Shown piece by piece: positions 16,667 through 26,291 of a stretch of 64,000 bases of DNA. This DNA comes from JAJDOD01 sp039024895 (GTDB lineage Bacteria > Pseudomonadota > Alphaproteobacteria > Rhodobacterales > Rhodobacteraceae): NCBI GenBank assembly GCA_039024895.1, contig JBCCPJ010000007.1, positions 87,213 through 151,212 of the forward strand, read 5' to 3'. The translations under genes were made by a program, and so were the position numbers. The notes under the pieces were generated by a model that searched no databases, was not told the DNA's origin, and saw nothing but the letters and a program-made list of their open reading frames with translations. Numbering within the stretch: the first letter of the stretch is position 1; every line of letters begins with the position of its first letter.

Positions 16667-18889
16667 CTACTGGAGTTTTTCAGTACTTGTCAGTTCTAGA
16701 AGATTCTCGATCTCACTTCGGCGGGCTTGCGAACTTAATATAAGCCGTCCATTTGGAGATGTAGTGTTTTGTTCATCAGGGTTCTTTGGATCAACTAAGG
16801 CCCTAGCTATGGATGAAATCTCGTCTAATCCATTTCTCGCTAACCAAGACCAATCGCCTATCTGCATCGCAATCGATGTTGCGCTATCTACATCATTAGC
16901 ATTCTCATAGGCGGCAATTGCAGCCCTTGCGTCTCCTGCTGTCATTAATGCGTCGCCGAGAACGTCAGCTCCGTCCAGCGTCGGTCGCGATTCTAGAAGC
17001 GTGATTGCTCCTTCGGGGTTTCCAAGCTCTTTTAGGACCTGCGCGGTCAGAGTATACTCGTCAGACGATGTTGGATTGGCTGGTAAATAGATGGTCGCAC
17101 GTGACGCTAGTCCTAAATTGGTCAAACGGCGGGAGATTAGAAGCCTTGTCTCGCGATCCAGTGCGTCTGGCGGGACCAGCCTAGACAGTCCGATCTCTGT
17201 TTTAAGAAAGTCGCTCGAGTTGGCTGATAGAGCCGCTGACTTCATAGCCAGTGTTGAGATAACTCTGCGACTTTCAACAGATAGACCAGGTGATGGTTCA
17301 ACTATTTTGAGTCGAAACTCATCGTATCTACCAAGGGCAATAAGTCCCTGAAGGCCTGCAATATTTAGCTCGGCCGCAATGTCCGTACCTTCCAACGCAT
17401 CCACAAGTGTTGGAGCGTCATCGACCCAGTTTGGGTTGGGTGGCATCCCTCTTTCTTCCGCGTCCTTCAGTAGCTCAAGAAGAGCGCCGGCGGCAGTTAT
17501 GCTCGTGCCAGTTGAGAGTTCCGCTAACGTTTCACGCGCAACTTGGCTGTGAATGCCGTCAAGTTCCAATCTTGCGCTGGCTAGTTCGCTTTCGTCGGTA
17601 TTCTGACCAGCTCTCGTTACAGCATTGATGGCTATACGAGCTTCTTCTGGTAGTCCAACCGCTTGAAGTCGCTTTGCAAGAGATGGACCAAGGTGGGTTC
17701 TTAGATGTGCTGGTAATGCGGAGAATGTGGACAATACATCGTCTGCGCTAGTTGGGCCTATCATTTCATCAACTGGGAGGAATAGAACGGCCCAAAGTGC
17801 GACTGCTCCCCTGCATCCGACCTGACCTCGTAAAATAGAAGACGATGTCATCCCGGTATCCATGATATCCGCTAGTGCACGAATGAGCTCACGATCTGAA
17901 CCTTCAGGTATGAACAGTGTTGCTTTACGGGCCTCAGCACCAAACCCTAGGAACAAATAGTACTTTGCTAACGCCAATGCGCCATTTGGCTGAACAGTTC
18001 CGCTCTCAGCGATCAAGTCGCCTCGCAAACGCCCCAGCATATTCGGTTCTTCTAAGTCACCCCACGAAGCTATATCAATTTGATCATTCGAGAAGCAAAT
18101 GCTGCCTTCGGTTGTTGGTGGTACCTTTCGTAGGTTCGAATGGATCGCGCGGTCAAAACCAGTTTTGGCCGTCACATTGATGCGTTCGCGGAGCTTGCTA
18201 CTTTCCTTACTACTTGGGGACATTGCGAAACTGGAAATATCCGAGCTCGGATCTATCAAGCCCTGAGCTGCAGCACGCGCAAAGGCGCGAGATAACAAAT
18301 CAACGGCGACGCTGGGAACAGGCTGCGAACCAAGTAGAGCGCCGCTATTCGCCGCAAGATACCCCTGTAACCTTTGCGGCATAATAACTGCGTCGCTTGA
18401 TACTGTTCCAGATCCTCTCATCTGTCGCCGAGCGGGCTCGATGTCATCAAGCAACGGCAAGAAAAGTGTTTCGTTCTCAGTCAAAGGAGCGATTGGTGCT
18501 GATAGCGTCGACTGAACTGAAGGTTTTGTTTCATCTACCTCGTATATGTCAATTATTAAAATATCCTGGCCAGATGAAGCAGGAGATGCGTAACATGCGC
18601 ATACAAGATCTATTTCAAGAATATTGTTTCCAGTCGCACGGATATCTGAAATTCTGGATCTTTCGATGTTCCTAAATATATCAGTTAAATCAAAACGTAT
18701 TAATTGAGCATTTGATAAGGTCAAAGTATACTTAGATGTGCTACGCTCAAGTTTCCATTTTGGAAAATTCTCTCCGAGTAAGGTCAAGCGAATTGAACTC
18801 TCCTTTTCAACTGCCAAAACCTTAATTGGATTTCCAAACGAAAGACCTGGGATAATTATCATTACTAATAAGATAAGTGTAAGTCTCAT
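16667..18889 (-). CDS. Large secreted protein encoded next to motA, unknown function
   Basis: I do not recognise a named family for the whole 740-residue protein. It starts at ATG 18889, overlapping the motA stop, with a signal peptide (MRLTLILLVMIIIPGLSFG). Residues about 20-120 are beta-rich and resemble an AMIN-like domain. The C-terminal 450 residues are Ala/Leu-rich helices that look like degenerate TPR units (for example ALMTAGDARAAIAAYENAN). A periplasmic role in stator or motor assembly, comparable to MotC-type proteins, is inferred from coupling to motA only. An upstream in-frame ATG at 18985 lies within motA and is rejected. Confidence 0.6.
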   Translation of the reverse strand: MRLTLILLVMIIIPGLSFGNPIKVLAVEKESSIRLTLLGENFPKWKLERSTSKYTLTLSNAQLIRFDLTDIFRNIERSRISDIRATGNNILEIDLVCACYASPASSGQDILIIDIYEVDETKPSVQSTLSAPIAPLTENETLFLPLLDDIEPARRQMRGSGTVSSDAVIMPQRLQGYLAANSGALLGSQPVPSVAVDLLSRAFARAAAQGLIDPSSDISSFAMSPSSKESSKLRERINVTAKTGFDRAIHSNLRKVPPTTEGSICFSNDQIDIASWGDLEEPNMLGRLRGDLIAESGTVQPNGALALAKYYLFLGFGAEARKATLFIPEGSDRELIRALADIMDTGMTSSSILRGQVGCRGAVALWAVLFLPVDEMIGPTSADDVLSTFSALPAHLRTHLGPSLAKRLQAVGLPEEARIAINAVTRAGQNTDESELASARLELDGIHSQVARETLAELSTGTSITAAGALLELLKDAEERGMPPNPNWVDDAPTLVDALEGTDIAAELNIAGLQGLIALGRYDEFRLKIVEPSPGLSVESRRVISTLAMKSAALSANSSDFLKTEIGLSRLVPPDALDRETRLLISRRLTNLGLASRATIYLPANPTSSDEYTLTAQVLKELGNPEGAITLLESRPTLDGADVLGDALMTAGDARAAIAAYENANDVDSATSIAMQIGDWSWLARNGLDEISSIARALVDPKNPDEQNTTSPNGRLILSSQARRSEIENLLELTSTEKLQ

Positions 18890-19755
18890 GCAGCTTCCTG
18901 CTTCGTATTTTTCATAGCCTCTTCTAAATCGGAGAATGTCGGCCGAACGGCATGAGGCGCGTTCTGGCGCCCAACCTCGATACATATTGCTGTCGCGTGG
19001 TTGTGGAGATTGGCTACCAGCACCTCACGGATTAAACTATAAAAATGGTGATCTTCTTCGGCGATTGCTCCCAAACGTGAGGCCATTGGGCCGGCAAATC
19101 CGTAGGCGAGGAAGACACCAAGGAAGGTACCGACCAAGGCGCCACCAATCATTTTTCCAAGTATTTCAGGTGGTTGATCAATAGAAGCCATCGTTTTAAT
19201 AACACCTAGAACGGCAGCAACAATACCCAAAGCGGGAAGTCCATCAGCCAACATTTGAATCGCATGGCTCGAATGTTGTTGATGATGGAGGTTGGCTTCA
19301 AGTCGCTTTTCGAGAACTTCTTCCACTTGGTGTGGATCGTTATAATTCATCGACGCAGATCGCAGTGTATCACATATGATTTCAACTGCTTCATGATCGG
19401 CTAGTATTTTGGGGTAAGAAGAGAAAATTGAAGAGTTCTCGGGATCCTCAATGTGTTCCTCTAGCCCCACTGGGTTCTGACGAGCAAGACGGATTAACTC
19501 AAACAATAGAACGAGTAGATCTTGGTAGTCTGCTGGCTTCCACTTAGCGCCCTTGAAAACTTTTGCTATATCACCAAGCGCGTGCTTGGCGGCGGCGCCT
19601 CCGTTTGAAAGCAAAAACGCCCCTATTGCAGCCCCCCCGATCATCATCATCTCAAATGGGAGAGCTTTGATGATGATGCCCATCTTGCCGCCGGCAAGCA
19701 AGTAGCCACCAAAGACCATTGCAAAAATAATGACAATACCCAAGATTCCGATCAC
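18886..19755 (-). CDS. motA: Flagellar stator protein MotA
   Basis: The 289-residue protein has four membrane segments. The MotA core LADGLPALGIVAAVLGVIKTM carries the conserved Pro, followed by a second block with LVGTFLGVFLAYGFAGPMAS. It forms the ion-conducting stator with MotB. motB is not adjacent, which is unusual. The start is GTG 19755 with AAGGTGA about seven bases upstream. It overlaps the downstream 740-residue gene by four bases. Confidence 0.95.
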   Translation of the reverse strand: MIGILGIVIIFAMVFGGYLLAGGKMGIIIKALPFEMMMIGGAAIGAFLLSNGGAAAKHALGDIAKVFKGAKWKPADYQDLLVLLFELIRLARQNPVGLEEHIEDPENSSIFSSYPKILADHEAVEIICDTLRSASMNYNDPHQVEEVLEKRLEANLHHQQHSSHAIQMLADGLPALGIVAAVLGVIKTMASIDQPPEILGKMIGGALVGTFLGVFLAYGFAGPMASRLGAIAEEDHHFYSLIREVLVANLHNHATAICIEVGRQNAPHAVRPTFSDLEEAMKNTKQEAA

Positions 19756-19817
19756 GACCGGATCACCTTTTTCCGCCTCGATTCAGTCTTAGCTCTCAGA
19801 TAACGGTTAAGATCGCG

Positions 19818-20474
19818 TCACTGTTGTATAGGTGCGGGCGCAGCCTTCTCTGGCACTGTTTCACGGGGTACGTCAGCGTTACGACCCGCCAAGACAACAC
19901 TTATAGTGTATCCGAGATCCGGAGATAGGCCTGCCATAATAGCCGCAGCTGCATCTGGGCGCATACGTCCTAAGAAACCAGCGGCAAAACTTGGTTCCAT
20001 CAATTGAAAAAGTGCGGCTGCCTGATCAGGCTTCATATTTTCGTAAACACTTGTCAATCGTCCAATGTCATTCTCGGCCGCTTTATCTGCGGCGGACATG
20101 GTATTCCGGAGGATTTCTTCCGCCTCCTCTAAGCGCGCGAGGTCTTTATGGATAGTGCTTTCGGCTAGAGCCAAAGCCTGAGCCCGCGCGTTCAGCTCAG
20201 CTTCAAGTTTAGCAACCGCGGCCTCTCGAGCCTGAGTTTGTTCCAGGAGTTTCAAAAGCTCAGGGGTAATATCGACAACTTCGTCTGCATCTTCCACCGT
20301 GCCGTCCATACTCATGAGCTTCGAGGCCCTTTCCTTTACCTCAAGTGCGATTGCCGCTCCAGATCCGTTGCCTAAGCGAAGGGCTCCGGATGACACGAAC
20401 AGAAATGCAATCGCAATTAGAGCTCCTTTGCTCGGGGATACAGCACCTTTAAGAATTGAGTTTTTATTCCGCAT
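19818..20474 (-). CDS. motE: Motility protein MotE (MgtE-N-like)
   Basis: This 218-residue protein has one N-terminal membrane segment, a coiled coil (about residues 75-125) and a C-terminal MgtE-N-like domain: MKPDQAAALFQLMEPSFAAGFLGRMRPDAAAAIMAGL. In Sinorhizobium, MotE is a periplasmic chaperone for MotC. Here it lies 62 bases before motA, so the 740-residue secreted protein is a plausible client. That link is inference. Confidence 0.75.
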   Translation of the reverse strand: MRNKNSILKGAVSPSKGALIAIAFLFVSSGALRLGNGSGAAIALEVKERASKLMSMDGTVEDADEVVDITPELLKLLEQTQAREAAVAKLEAELNARAQALALAESTIHKDLARLEEAEEILRNTMSAADKAAENDIGRLTSVYENMKPDQAAALFQLMEPSFAAGFLGRMRPDAAAAIMAGLSPDLGYTISVVLAGRNADVPRETVPEKAAPAPIQQ

Positions 20475-20476
20475 AG

Positions 20477-20866
20477 TTATTCAGCAGCCTCAGGTGTTGT
20501 TCTTCGTGTTTGAAACACGGTCTTGTCGAGACCGATCACTTCCGCCTGTTCCGTTGAGCTAATGCCGTACTTTTCTGAGTCGACGGGCAAATCGTGCATT
20601 GAAGCCACCAATAGCTCTAACCTTTGAGCGACGCCTTCCGCTCGACCGGTCATTGTCTCTAAGGAACTGGCCGAAGTTTTTGTTGCTGAACGAGCATCCT
20701 CAAGTGCTTTAGTCATATCATCTACTTGTGTCGAAAGTGCAGCAATTGCACCGCCGACGCCGTTCTCTAGATTTGTAAATCTGCTAAGACGGCGGGAAAG
20801 CACAATGCAGTACAGAGCAGCGCCTGAAGCACCTGCAATTAGTAGAATGTCGGCTAAAAGATCCAT
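20477..20866 (-). CDS. Small membrane-anchored coiled-coil protein of the motor operon
   Basis: The 129-residue product has one N-terminal membrane helix (ILLIAGASGAALYCIVL). A helical, heptad-rich segment follows (about residues 35-95), then a polar tail. I do not recognise a named family. It sits between fliL and motE with gaps of nine and two bases, so it is surely part of the fliL-motE-motA operon. A structural role near the motor is likely but unproven. Confidence 0.6.
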   Translation of the reverse strand: MDLLADILLIAGASGAALYCIVLSRRLSRFTNLENGVGGAIAALSTQVDDMTKALEDARSATKTSASSLETMTGRAEGVAQRLELLVASMHDLPVDSEKYGISSTEQAEVIGLDKTVFQTRRTTPEAAE

Positions 20867-20875
20867 TCAATGCCC

Positions 20876-21349
20876 TCAATTCACCACGAATTCCATCACC
20901 AAAAGATCGTGCACACGGTTCCCACCGACTACGAGGTCCACTCGGCGGCGCATCTGTGAGCGCAAGGTTAATAGCGACGAAGGGTCTTCGACATCTGCCA
21001 TCTCCAGGGACTGTAAATATGTGTTCAACACATCGACGACACGCGGCATCATTGCTTGTATGTCAGACTCGAAGTCTTCGTTAACCTCTAGTTCGGCCCG
21101 GAACCTCAGATAGCGACGGTCTCTTGGATTTCCGATTGCTACTGTCATGGGCTCTACAGGAATGAAAGAGAGACTCTCAGACATACGCGCAGGAGAAGGT
21201 TTTGTAGCCGCACCGGTGCTCGAGAACATCCCAGATGTAAAGGCAAAGCCACCGCCACCCGCCACAAGTGCCAGAAACAGACCAACAATTATGCCCGACT
21301 TTCCCTTTTTGGGGACCTCGTCAATATCATCAACATTGGCGTCAGCCAT
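20876..21349 (-). CDS. fliL: Flagellar basal-body protein FliL
   Basis: This 157-residue protein has a short cytoplasmic N-terminus, a membrane helix (IIVGLFLALVAGGGGFAF) and the periplasmic FliL domain: FIPVEPMTVAIGN, RYLRFRAELEV, MPRVVDVLNTYLQSL, then a C-terminal VHDLLVMEFVVN. FliL rings surround and stabilise the stator. It is the first gene of the fliL-orf129-motE-motA operon and is divergent from fliF. Confidence 0.9.
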   Translation of the reverse strand: MADANVDDIDEVPKKGKSGIIVGLFLALVAGGGGFAFTSGMFSSTGAATKPSPARMSESLSFIPVEPMTVAIGNPRDRRYLRFRAELEVNEDFESDIQAMMPRVVDVLNTYLQSLEMADVEDPSSLLTLRSQMRRRVDLVVGGNRVHDLLVMEFVVN

Positions 21350-21387
21350 CCTGATACTCCTTCAAACACGTTTTAAAACAGTTCTGA

Positions 21388-21402
21388 CTAACCGAATGTT
21401 AA
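21388..21402. promoter_or_regulatory. Candidate CtrA box in the fliL-fliF divergent region
   Basis: CTAA-N7-TTAA differs at one base from the CtrA consensus TTAA-N7-TTAA. It lies midway in the 102-base gap between the divergent fliL and fliF genes, where it could control both. Pattern match only. Confidence 0.35.
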
Positions 21403-21451
21403 GAGGCGACTGCCAAGACAAGGTTAAAGGAAGTTAGACGCGGAGAATCCC

Positions 21452-23077
21452 GTGGATCAAATATTGGCGACGTGGGCGAATCTTGACTTAAGGCGTCGCA
21501 TCACGGTTATCGCGGCGACAGTTGGTATGTTTGCCGCAGTTTACTTTCTGACGCAGATTGCCTCACAGCCACGCATGGCTCTACTATATGCCGGGCTTGA
21601 TGCCAGTTCCGCGGGCGAAGTGGTGACCGCGTTGGAGGCGCGCGGTGCAGTTGTTGAGGTCCGCGGTTCGGCAATCTACGTTAACGCTGCGCAGAGAGAC
21701 GCGTTGCGCCTCGCACTCGCCAGTGAAGGACTACCACAGAACGGCGGGCAGGGTTATGAACTACTTGATAACCTGACGGGGTTTGGCACCACCGCGCAGA
21801 TGTTTGACGCAGCCTATTGGCGTGCAAAAGAAGGGGAATTGGCGCGAACAATCACTGCCAACCGACAGTTTGCTGCCGCACGTGTGCATATTTCAAACCC
21901 GGCATCTAACCCTTTTCGGCAAGGTCAGGTCGACTCTGCATCAGTATCTGTGACATTAGCTTCCGGTACCATGACAAGCGCTCAGGCAACAGCGTTGCGT
22001 TTCCTTGTAGCGTCTGCTGTCGCTGGATTGTCGCCCGAGAACGTAACGATCATTGACAGTGCTAATGGCCTCATGCCCAACAGTGAAAACCATACAGCTC
22101 AAGCGAGTACCGTAAGCAATGCGCGAGCGGACGCACTCAAGGCTGGAGTCACACGCATCCTAGAGGCACGCGTTGGGGCTAACAAGGCAATTGTAGAAGT
22201 ATCCGTTGAGCCAGTGACTGAACGTGAGGAGATAACTGAGCGCCGTTTCGAGCCAGATAGTCGCGTGCCAATCAGTTCAGATACCGAAGAAACGACAACA
22301 AACTCATCTGATGAAGGAAACCGCGGAGTTACGGTCGCATCAAACTTGCCGGATGGAGAAGCTGGTGCCACGAATGGTAGTTCGCAAAGCAGCGAAACGC
22401 GTTCGCGTGAGCTGATAAACTATGAAGTGTCGGAAACCCAACGCGCAATCGTCCGAGAACCAGGTGCGGTGCGCCGCATCAGCGTTGCTGCACTAGTTGA
22501 CGGCGTTGTAGTGACTGCCGCAGATGGTACCGCACTATGGGAAGCACGAGGCGAAGCTGAACTGGAAGATCTTCGCCAGTTGATTGCATCCGCTATTGGC
22601 TTCAATGCTGAACGTGGTGATCAAATCACTATTCGGTCTATGCAATTCCAACCGCCGCCAGATTTTGAAGAGCCAGCTCCTCTTACTTTCGCGGATCGAT
22701 TTGCACTTGACGTCATGGGACTCGTGCAACTTGGTGTGCTGGCAGTCGTAAGCTTGGTGCTCGGCCTGTTTGTCCTCCGACCGATTCTTACAAAACGTGC
22801 AGCACCAGCGCCACCTCAACTTTCGTCACCAAGCGTAGACACCCCAACAACTGTACCGGAGTTGCCAAGCTCTAATCTTTCCGATCTTCCCGCCCTAGAT
22901 GGCGAAATAGGCGGCATCGGTGATTTTTCTCCATTAAACGATTTGCCGAGTTACGACAGTATACAAGGCGGCTCTGACCCCGCGGGACGATTGCGAGAGT
23001 TGATTGAAGCAAAACAAGATGAAACCGTGGAAGTCTTGAGCCAATGGATGAATGATCCACAGGAAGCTAGTCGATGA
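21452..23077 (+). CDS. fliF: Flagellar MS-ring protein FliF
   Basis: The 541-residue protein has two membrane helices (about residues 17-36 and 427-448). The YscJ/FliF domains lie between: MALLYAGLDASSAGEVVTAL, then LARTITANRQFAAARVHISNP. An acidic C-terminal tail would contact FliG. It forms the first ring of the basal body. The start is GTG 21452 with GGAGA upstream. It overlaps the fliH-like gene by four bases. The usual neighbour fliG is absent. Confidence 0.94.
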   Translation: MDQILATWANLDLRRRITVIAATVGMFAAVYFLTQIASQPRMALLYAGLDASSAGEVVTALEARGAVVEVRGSAIYVNAAQRDALRLALASEGLPQNGGQGYELLDNLTGFGTTAQMFDAAYWRAKEGELARTITANRQFAAARVHISNPASNPFRQGQVDSASVSVTLASGTMTSAQATALRFLVASAVAGLSPENVTIIDSANGLMPNSENHTAQASTVSNARADALKAGVTRILEARVGANKAIVEVSVEPVTEREEITERRFEPDSRVPISSDTEETTTNSSDEGNRGVTVASNLPDGEAGATNGSSQSSETRSRELINYEVSETQRAIVREPGAVRRISVAALVDGVVVTAADGTALWEARGEAELEDLRQLIASAIGFNAERGDQITIRSMQFQPPPDFEEPAPLTFADRFALDVMGLVQLGVLAVVSLVLGLFVLRPILTKRAAPAPPQLSSPSVDTPTTVPELPSSNLSDLPALDGEIGGIGDFSPLNDLPSYDSIQGGSDPAGRLRELIEAKQDETVEVLSQWMNDPQEASR

Positions 23078-23652
23078 CGCGCCATTCATTCCTAGAAACA
23101 TTCGAAATCACAAATGTAGAAGCCGTCATAGCAAAGGGGTCGGCAGAAGAGGTTGAACAATCTAGCTCAACCGCGTTCGAAGCTGGCTATACATCGGGAT
23201 GGGACGATGCAATGGCGTCCGGCAAAAACTCCAGACTTCATTTGGAGGCTGAATTTGAAAGGAACATTCAAAACTTAGTCTTCACCTTCGCCGAAGCTAT
23301 AACGCACGTAAGAAGTGAACTAGTACCACTTATAACGGCGCTAGTTGAACAGTTTCTTCCCAAAACTGCACCGAGCAGTCTCCAATCACACCTCCAAAAC
23401 GAAATTCTAAAGTACAGTGATGACATCTTAGATCAACCAATTGAAATTATTACGTCGACAAACTGCAAAAAAGCTATAGAGGACATGCTAAAAAAAGACT
23501 TCTCAAATGAGTTCAAAATAACCGAAGATTCATCACTCTCTGAAAGTCAAGTATTTGTAAGATTTGAAAGAAATGAAGTGGAGATAAACCTAGATTCACT
23601 CATAAAGGCAACGTCAAGGCAGTTAGCTAATTTACAGTCAGCACATACCTAG
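23074..23652 (+). CDS. fliH: FliH-like flagellar export regulator
   Basis: This 192-residue protein has an N-terminal region with AFEAGYTSGWDDAMASGK, a long helix and a FliH/VATPase-E-like C-terminal fold. It lies between fliF and fliN, the usual fliH position. FliH holds FliI near the export gate. The 5' part has a normal base composition; towards the 3' end it becomes A+T-rich like fliN and fliP. The family is divergent, so the call rests on context and length. Confidence 0.68.
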   Translation: MTRHSFLETFEITNVEAVIAKGSAEEVEQSSSTAFEAGYTSGWDDAMASGKNSRLHLEAEFERNIQNLVFTFAEAITHVRSELVPLITALVEQFLPKTAPSSLQSHLQNEILKYSDDILDQPIEIITSTNCKKAIEDMLKKDFSNEFKITEDSSLSESQVFVRFERNEVEINLDSLIKATSRQLANLQSAHT

Positions 23653-23666
23653 TGTAGGTGAAATAA

Positions 23667-23951
23667 ATGGATGCAAACCAGCAATTATCTAATATGCTAA
23701 AATCGGGATTTGGTGAACTACCAATTGAAATTAAGATTTCTGTTGGTATATCACGACCATTGATACGTACTCTTATGGAAATAGATGAGAATGCGATACT
23801 ACCACTCGATAAAGGATTAGAAGATCCTGTTGAGTTATATGTTGGTAATAAGCTGATCGCTTTAGGGCAATTAGAAGAGATTGAGGGCGACAAGAAAGAT
23901 CGTATAGGGGTTCGAATAATTGAAGTTATAGATATAGCAGGCGCAGAATAA
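23667..23951 (+). CDS. fliN: Flagellar C-ring protein FliN
   Basis: The 94-residue product is close to a bare SpoA domain: LPIEIKISVGISRPLIRTLMEI, then LDKGLEDPVELYVGNKLIALGQL and the RIGVRIIEVI end. It forms the base of the switch complex with FliM and FliG, neither of which is nearby. The gene is A+T-rich. It directly abuts fliP. Confidence 0.88.
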   Translation: MDANQQLSNMLKSGFGELPIEIKISVGISRPLIRTLMEIDENAILPLDKGLEDPVELYVGNKLIALGQLEEIEGDKKDRIGVRIIEVIDIAGAE

Positions 23952-24695
23952 TTGAATTATCATTATAAAAGATACCAAGGTTATCTAGCAATAGCCTGTA
24001 TGTTTGTCTTTTTCGCAACTCAAGTAGCAGCTCAGGAAATTACTCTAAATCTTGGTAATGAGACAGAGCTAACAGAAAGATCAATTCAATTAATAGTATT
24101 ACTTACTATTCTGAGTCTAGTACCTGGTTTAGCAATCATGTTTACCTGTTTTCCCTTCATGGTCACAGTATTGGGGATTCTTCGTCAGGGAATTGGGCTA
24201 CAGCAATCACCTCCGAATATGCTCATAATTACACTTGCTTTATTTCTAACATACTTTGTAATGGAACCAGTATTTGATGAAGCATGGAATAACGGAATTG
24301 AACCAGTTCTTGAAGATACATTAACTTTTCAGGAAGGCGTAAGAGAGACTATTATTCCCTTTAGGTTATTCATGGAGAAGAGAGTAAACCCTAGTACAAT
24401 ATCTACCCTAGCAGACTTACGTGGAGAGAACCAGGAAGTATCTTCAAGAGAAATCTCAATGTCCATACTACTACCATCCTTTTTGCTCAGTGAAATTGAG
24501 AGAGCATTCCAAATTGGATTTGTAATTTTTATCCCATTTTTAATAATTGATTTGACCGTTGCAGCAATCCTCATGTCGATGGGTATGATGATGGTTCCTC
24601 CAGTAATTGTATCACTACCTTTTAAATTAGCTTTTTTTGTTGTGGCGGACGGTTGGTCACTAATAAGTTCAGCTCTTGTAAGAAGTTACTTTTAG
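23952..24695 (+). CDS. fliP: Flagellar export gate protein FliP
   Basis: The 247-residue protein has a signal sequence ending VAAQ, then FliP landmarks LTILSLVPGLAIMFTCF, GILRQGIGLQQSPPNML, the C-terminal LLPSFLLSEIERAFQIGF and SMGMMMVPPVIVSLPFKL. It is the core of the FliPQR gate. The start is TTG 23952, directly after the fliN stop; an internal ATG at 24000 would destroy the signal sequence. The gene is visibly richer in A+T than fliF. Confidence 0.94.
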   Translation: MNYHYKRYQGYLAIACMFVFFATQVAAQEITLNLGNETELTERSIQLIVLLTILSLVPGLAIMFTCFPFMVTVLGILRQGIGLQQSPPNMLIITLALFLTYFVMEPVFDEAWNNGIEPVLEDTLTFQEGVRETIIPFRLFMEKRVNPSTISTLADLRGENQEVSSREISMSILLPSFLLSEIERAFQIGFVIFIPFLIIDLTVAAILMSMGMMMVPPVIVSLPFKLAFFVVADGWSLISSALVRSYF

Positions 24696-25325
24696 ATCAT
24701 TCGATGTCATCGCGAAAGGATGAGATCAGATTCTATGTAATAGAGTGTTTCTCATCTTTTGTAAGTGCGAGGTAGGGGACAACGTGAAGAGATCTAGACG
24801 CAAGTATAGCTGTGGTAACAAGGTCGTGAAAGAAGTATCTCGCGGCGACGGCAGTACACATTTAACGTAAGACAAGCTCCCCATTGGATCGGTTATGTTC
24901 AATTGCGAAGACAGCATTGCAGAGCGGGTTCGTCGCGAGCGCACCTCGTAGATTCTCTATTAGAGCTGTTCTTGGGAACTCTCTGAGGCTGGATTGCGGG
25001 ACCTTTCGGGTTACACGACGTATACGGCGACTTCGACCGAAGTCACGGAAATGCGCCTGGGATCACGCGGTCGCTAGGAAGTGCTGTCTGAACAGGCATA
25101 GGAGCGTTGTGAATCTGGAGTTGTTGGCGGATTTTTGGAATTTATGCGATTGAACGTAGACTATGGGCGTTATCGTGCCCAAACCTTATTTTAAAAGGAC
25201 ATCTTTTTCTACCTTAGCATGCTGAGGCGCTCTGCTGGTACTGCTGATGTCCAGTCTTTTAGCGAGATGTTCGTGACTTGTGGTCAGCGTAATACATCGT
25301 TCTTAGAGTGGTGCGTTAGTAGAAC
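24696..25325. other. Gene-poor stretch after the flagellar cluster
   Basis: No coding region, RNA gene or clear terminator was recognised in these 630 bases. Short open frames on both strands lack ribosome sites and family motifs. It separates fliP from a decayed IS3 element and is probably degenerate DNA. Confidence 0.5.
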
Positions 25326-26200
25326 CTAAGCTGCTTTCAATTTCATTTTCTGAATTATGCCACCATTAACCACGTTTGGCCTTTCTTTGTTGTAAACCCA
25401 GATCCAATGGGAGGCGTGGAATGCACTTCTTCAATACTCATGAATTGATATAATTGCAGTTATTCGATGCGTACGGCCCTCTTGTAACGCTCGACATAAG
25501 CGTTCTGCTGCGATTTGATTGGCTGGACTGTAGATAGACCGACCCGAGCGTTCTACGCCCAGTTCTCAAGCCTGGTGCTGGCGTATTCAGAGCCCTTTTC
25601 CACACGACTATTTTGAGGGCTTCTCGCGTTGACGGCTCTTCCGAGGTTTGATCCGCATGTTCAGCTTCAGCTCGCGGTAAATGCCGTAAAAGCGTGTGTG
25701 GTTCCATTTTCAACCCTTGCACTTAGCGCAGATGCAAGAATCTCAGGCCAAAGCCCTGGTTCTTTTTTAGTGCGGTGAACGTCACTAGCCAGCTCGGCGA
25801 TCAGCTCATTCTCATCGCTGAGCTGGCTGATACCAGTAACATGTCTTCCGGATGCAGAACATCATGCAAGCCAGCGCGATGCTGACAGACCGATAGCGTA
25901 CCGCCCATTCGGCCACACCCGTTTGCTGAGATGGTCTCACAACTTCCTTCAAGCGCCTCGTTCAGCAAATCGTTCTGCGTGCTCTTCCCAGCATACATCC
26001 TCTTCAGGCGCTGGTTCCCTTCATTGTGCCTTTCATCGGCGCCATCAGACTGGCGCCGAGGCCGCCGTACTTGGACCGACACTTATAAAGCTCGCGCTGC
26101 CCGAACTGTCTTCACGTCACACTTCAGAAACTGGCATGCCGCTTTATGCCTGTTTCAGAATGCTCATGATCTGCATGTCGCTGTACCGTGATTTCTGCAT
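25326..26200 (-). mobile_element. Decayed IS3-family insertion sequence
   Basis: Minus-strand translation in shifting frames gives ordered pieces of IS3 OrfA and OrfB. From the ATG at 26200 there is an OrfA start (MQKSRYSDMQIMSI), then YGGLGASLMAPMK. OrfB pieces follow: RFYGIYRELKLNMRIKPRK, then QQNAYVERYKRAV of the integrase core. The C-terminus WVYNKERPNVVNGG ends KMKLKAA and a stop at 25326. At least four frameshifts and internal stops make it inactive. The DDE core is mostly deleted. I could not place the terminal repeats with certainty. Confidence 0.8.
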
Positions 26201-26291
26201 CAGAATCTCCGCTTTCATCTTCGAGAAGAATCTACTTCTGTATATTTCTAGTTTTCCGGGGGCCTACCCTCTGGAAGTTATAGAAACATTG

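Noticed and set aside
24784..24870. A 28-codon basic open frame starting at GTG 24784
   Set aside because: It is very short, with no homology clue and no clear promoter.
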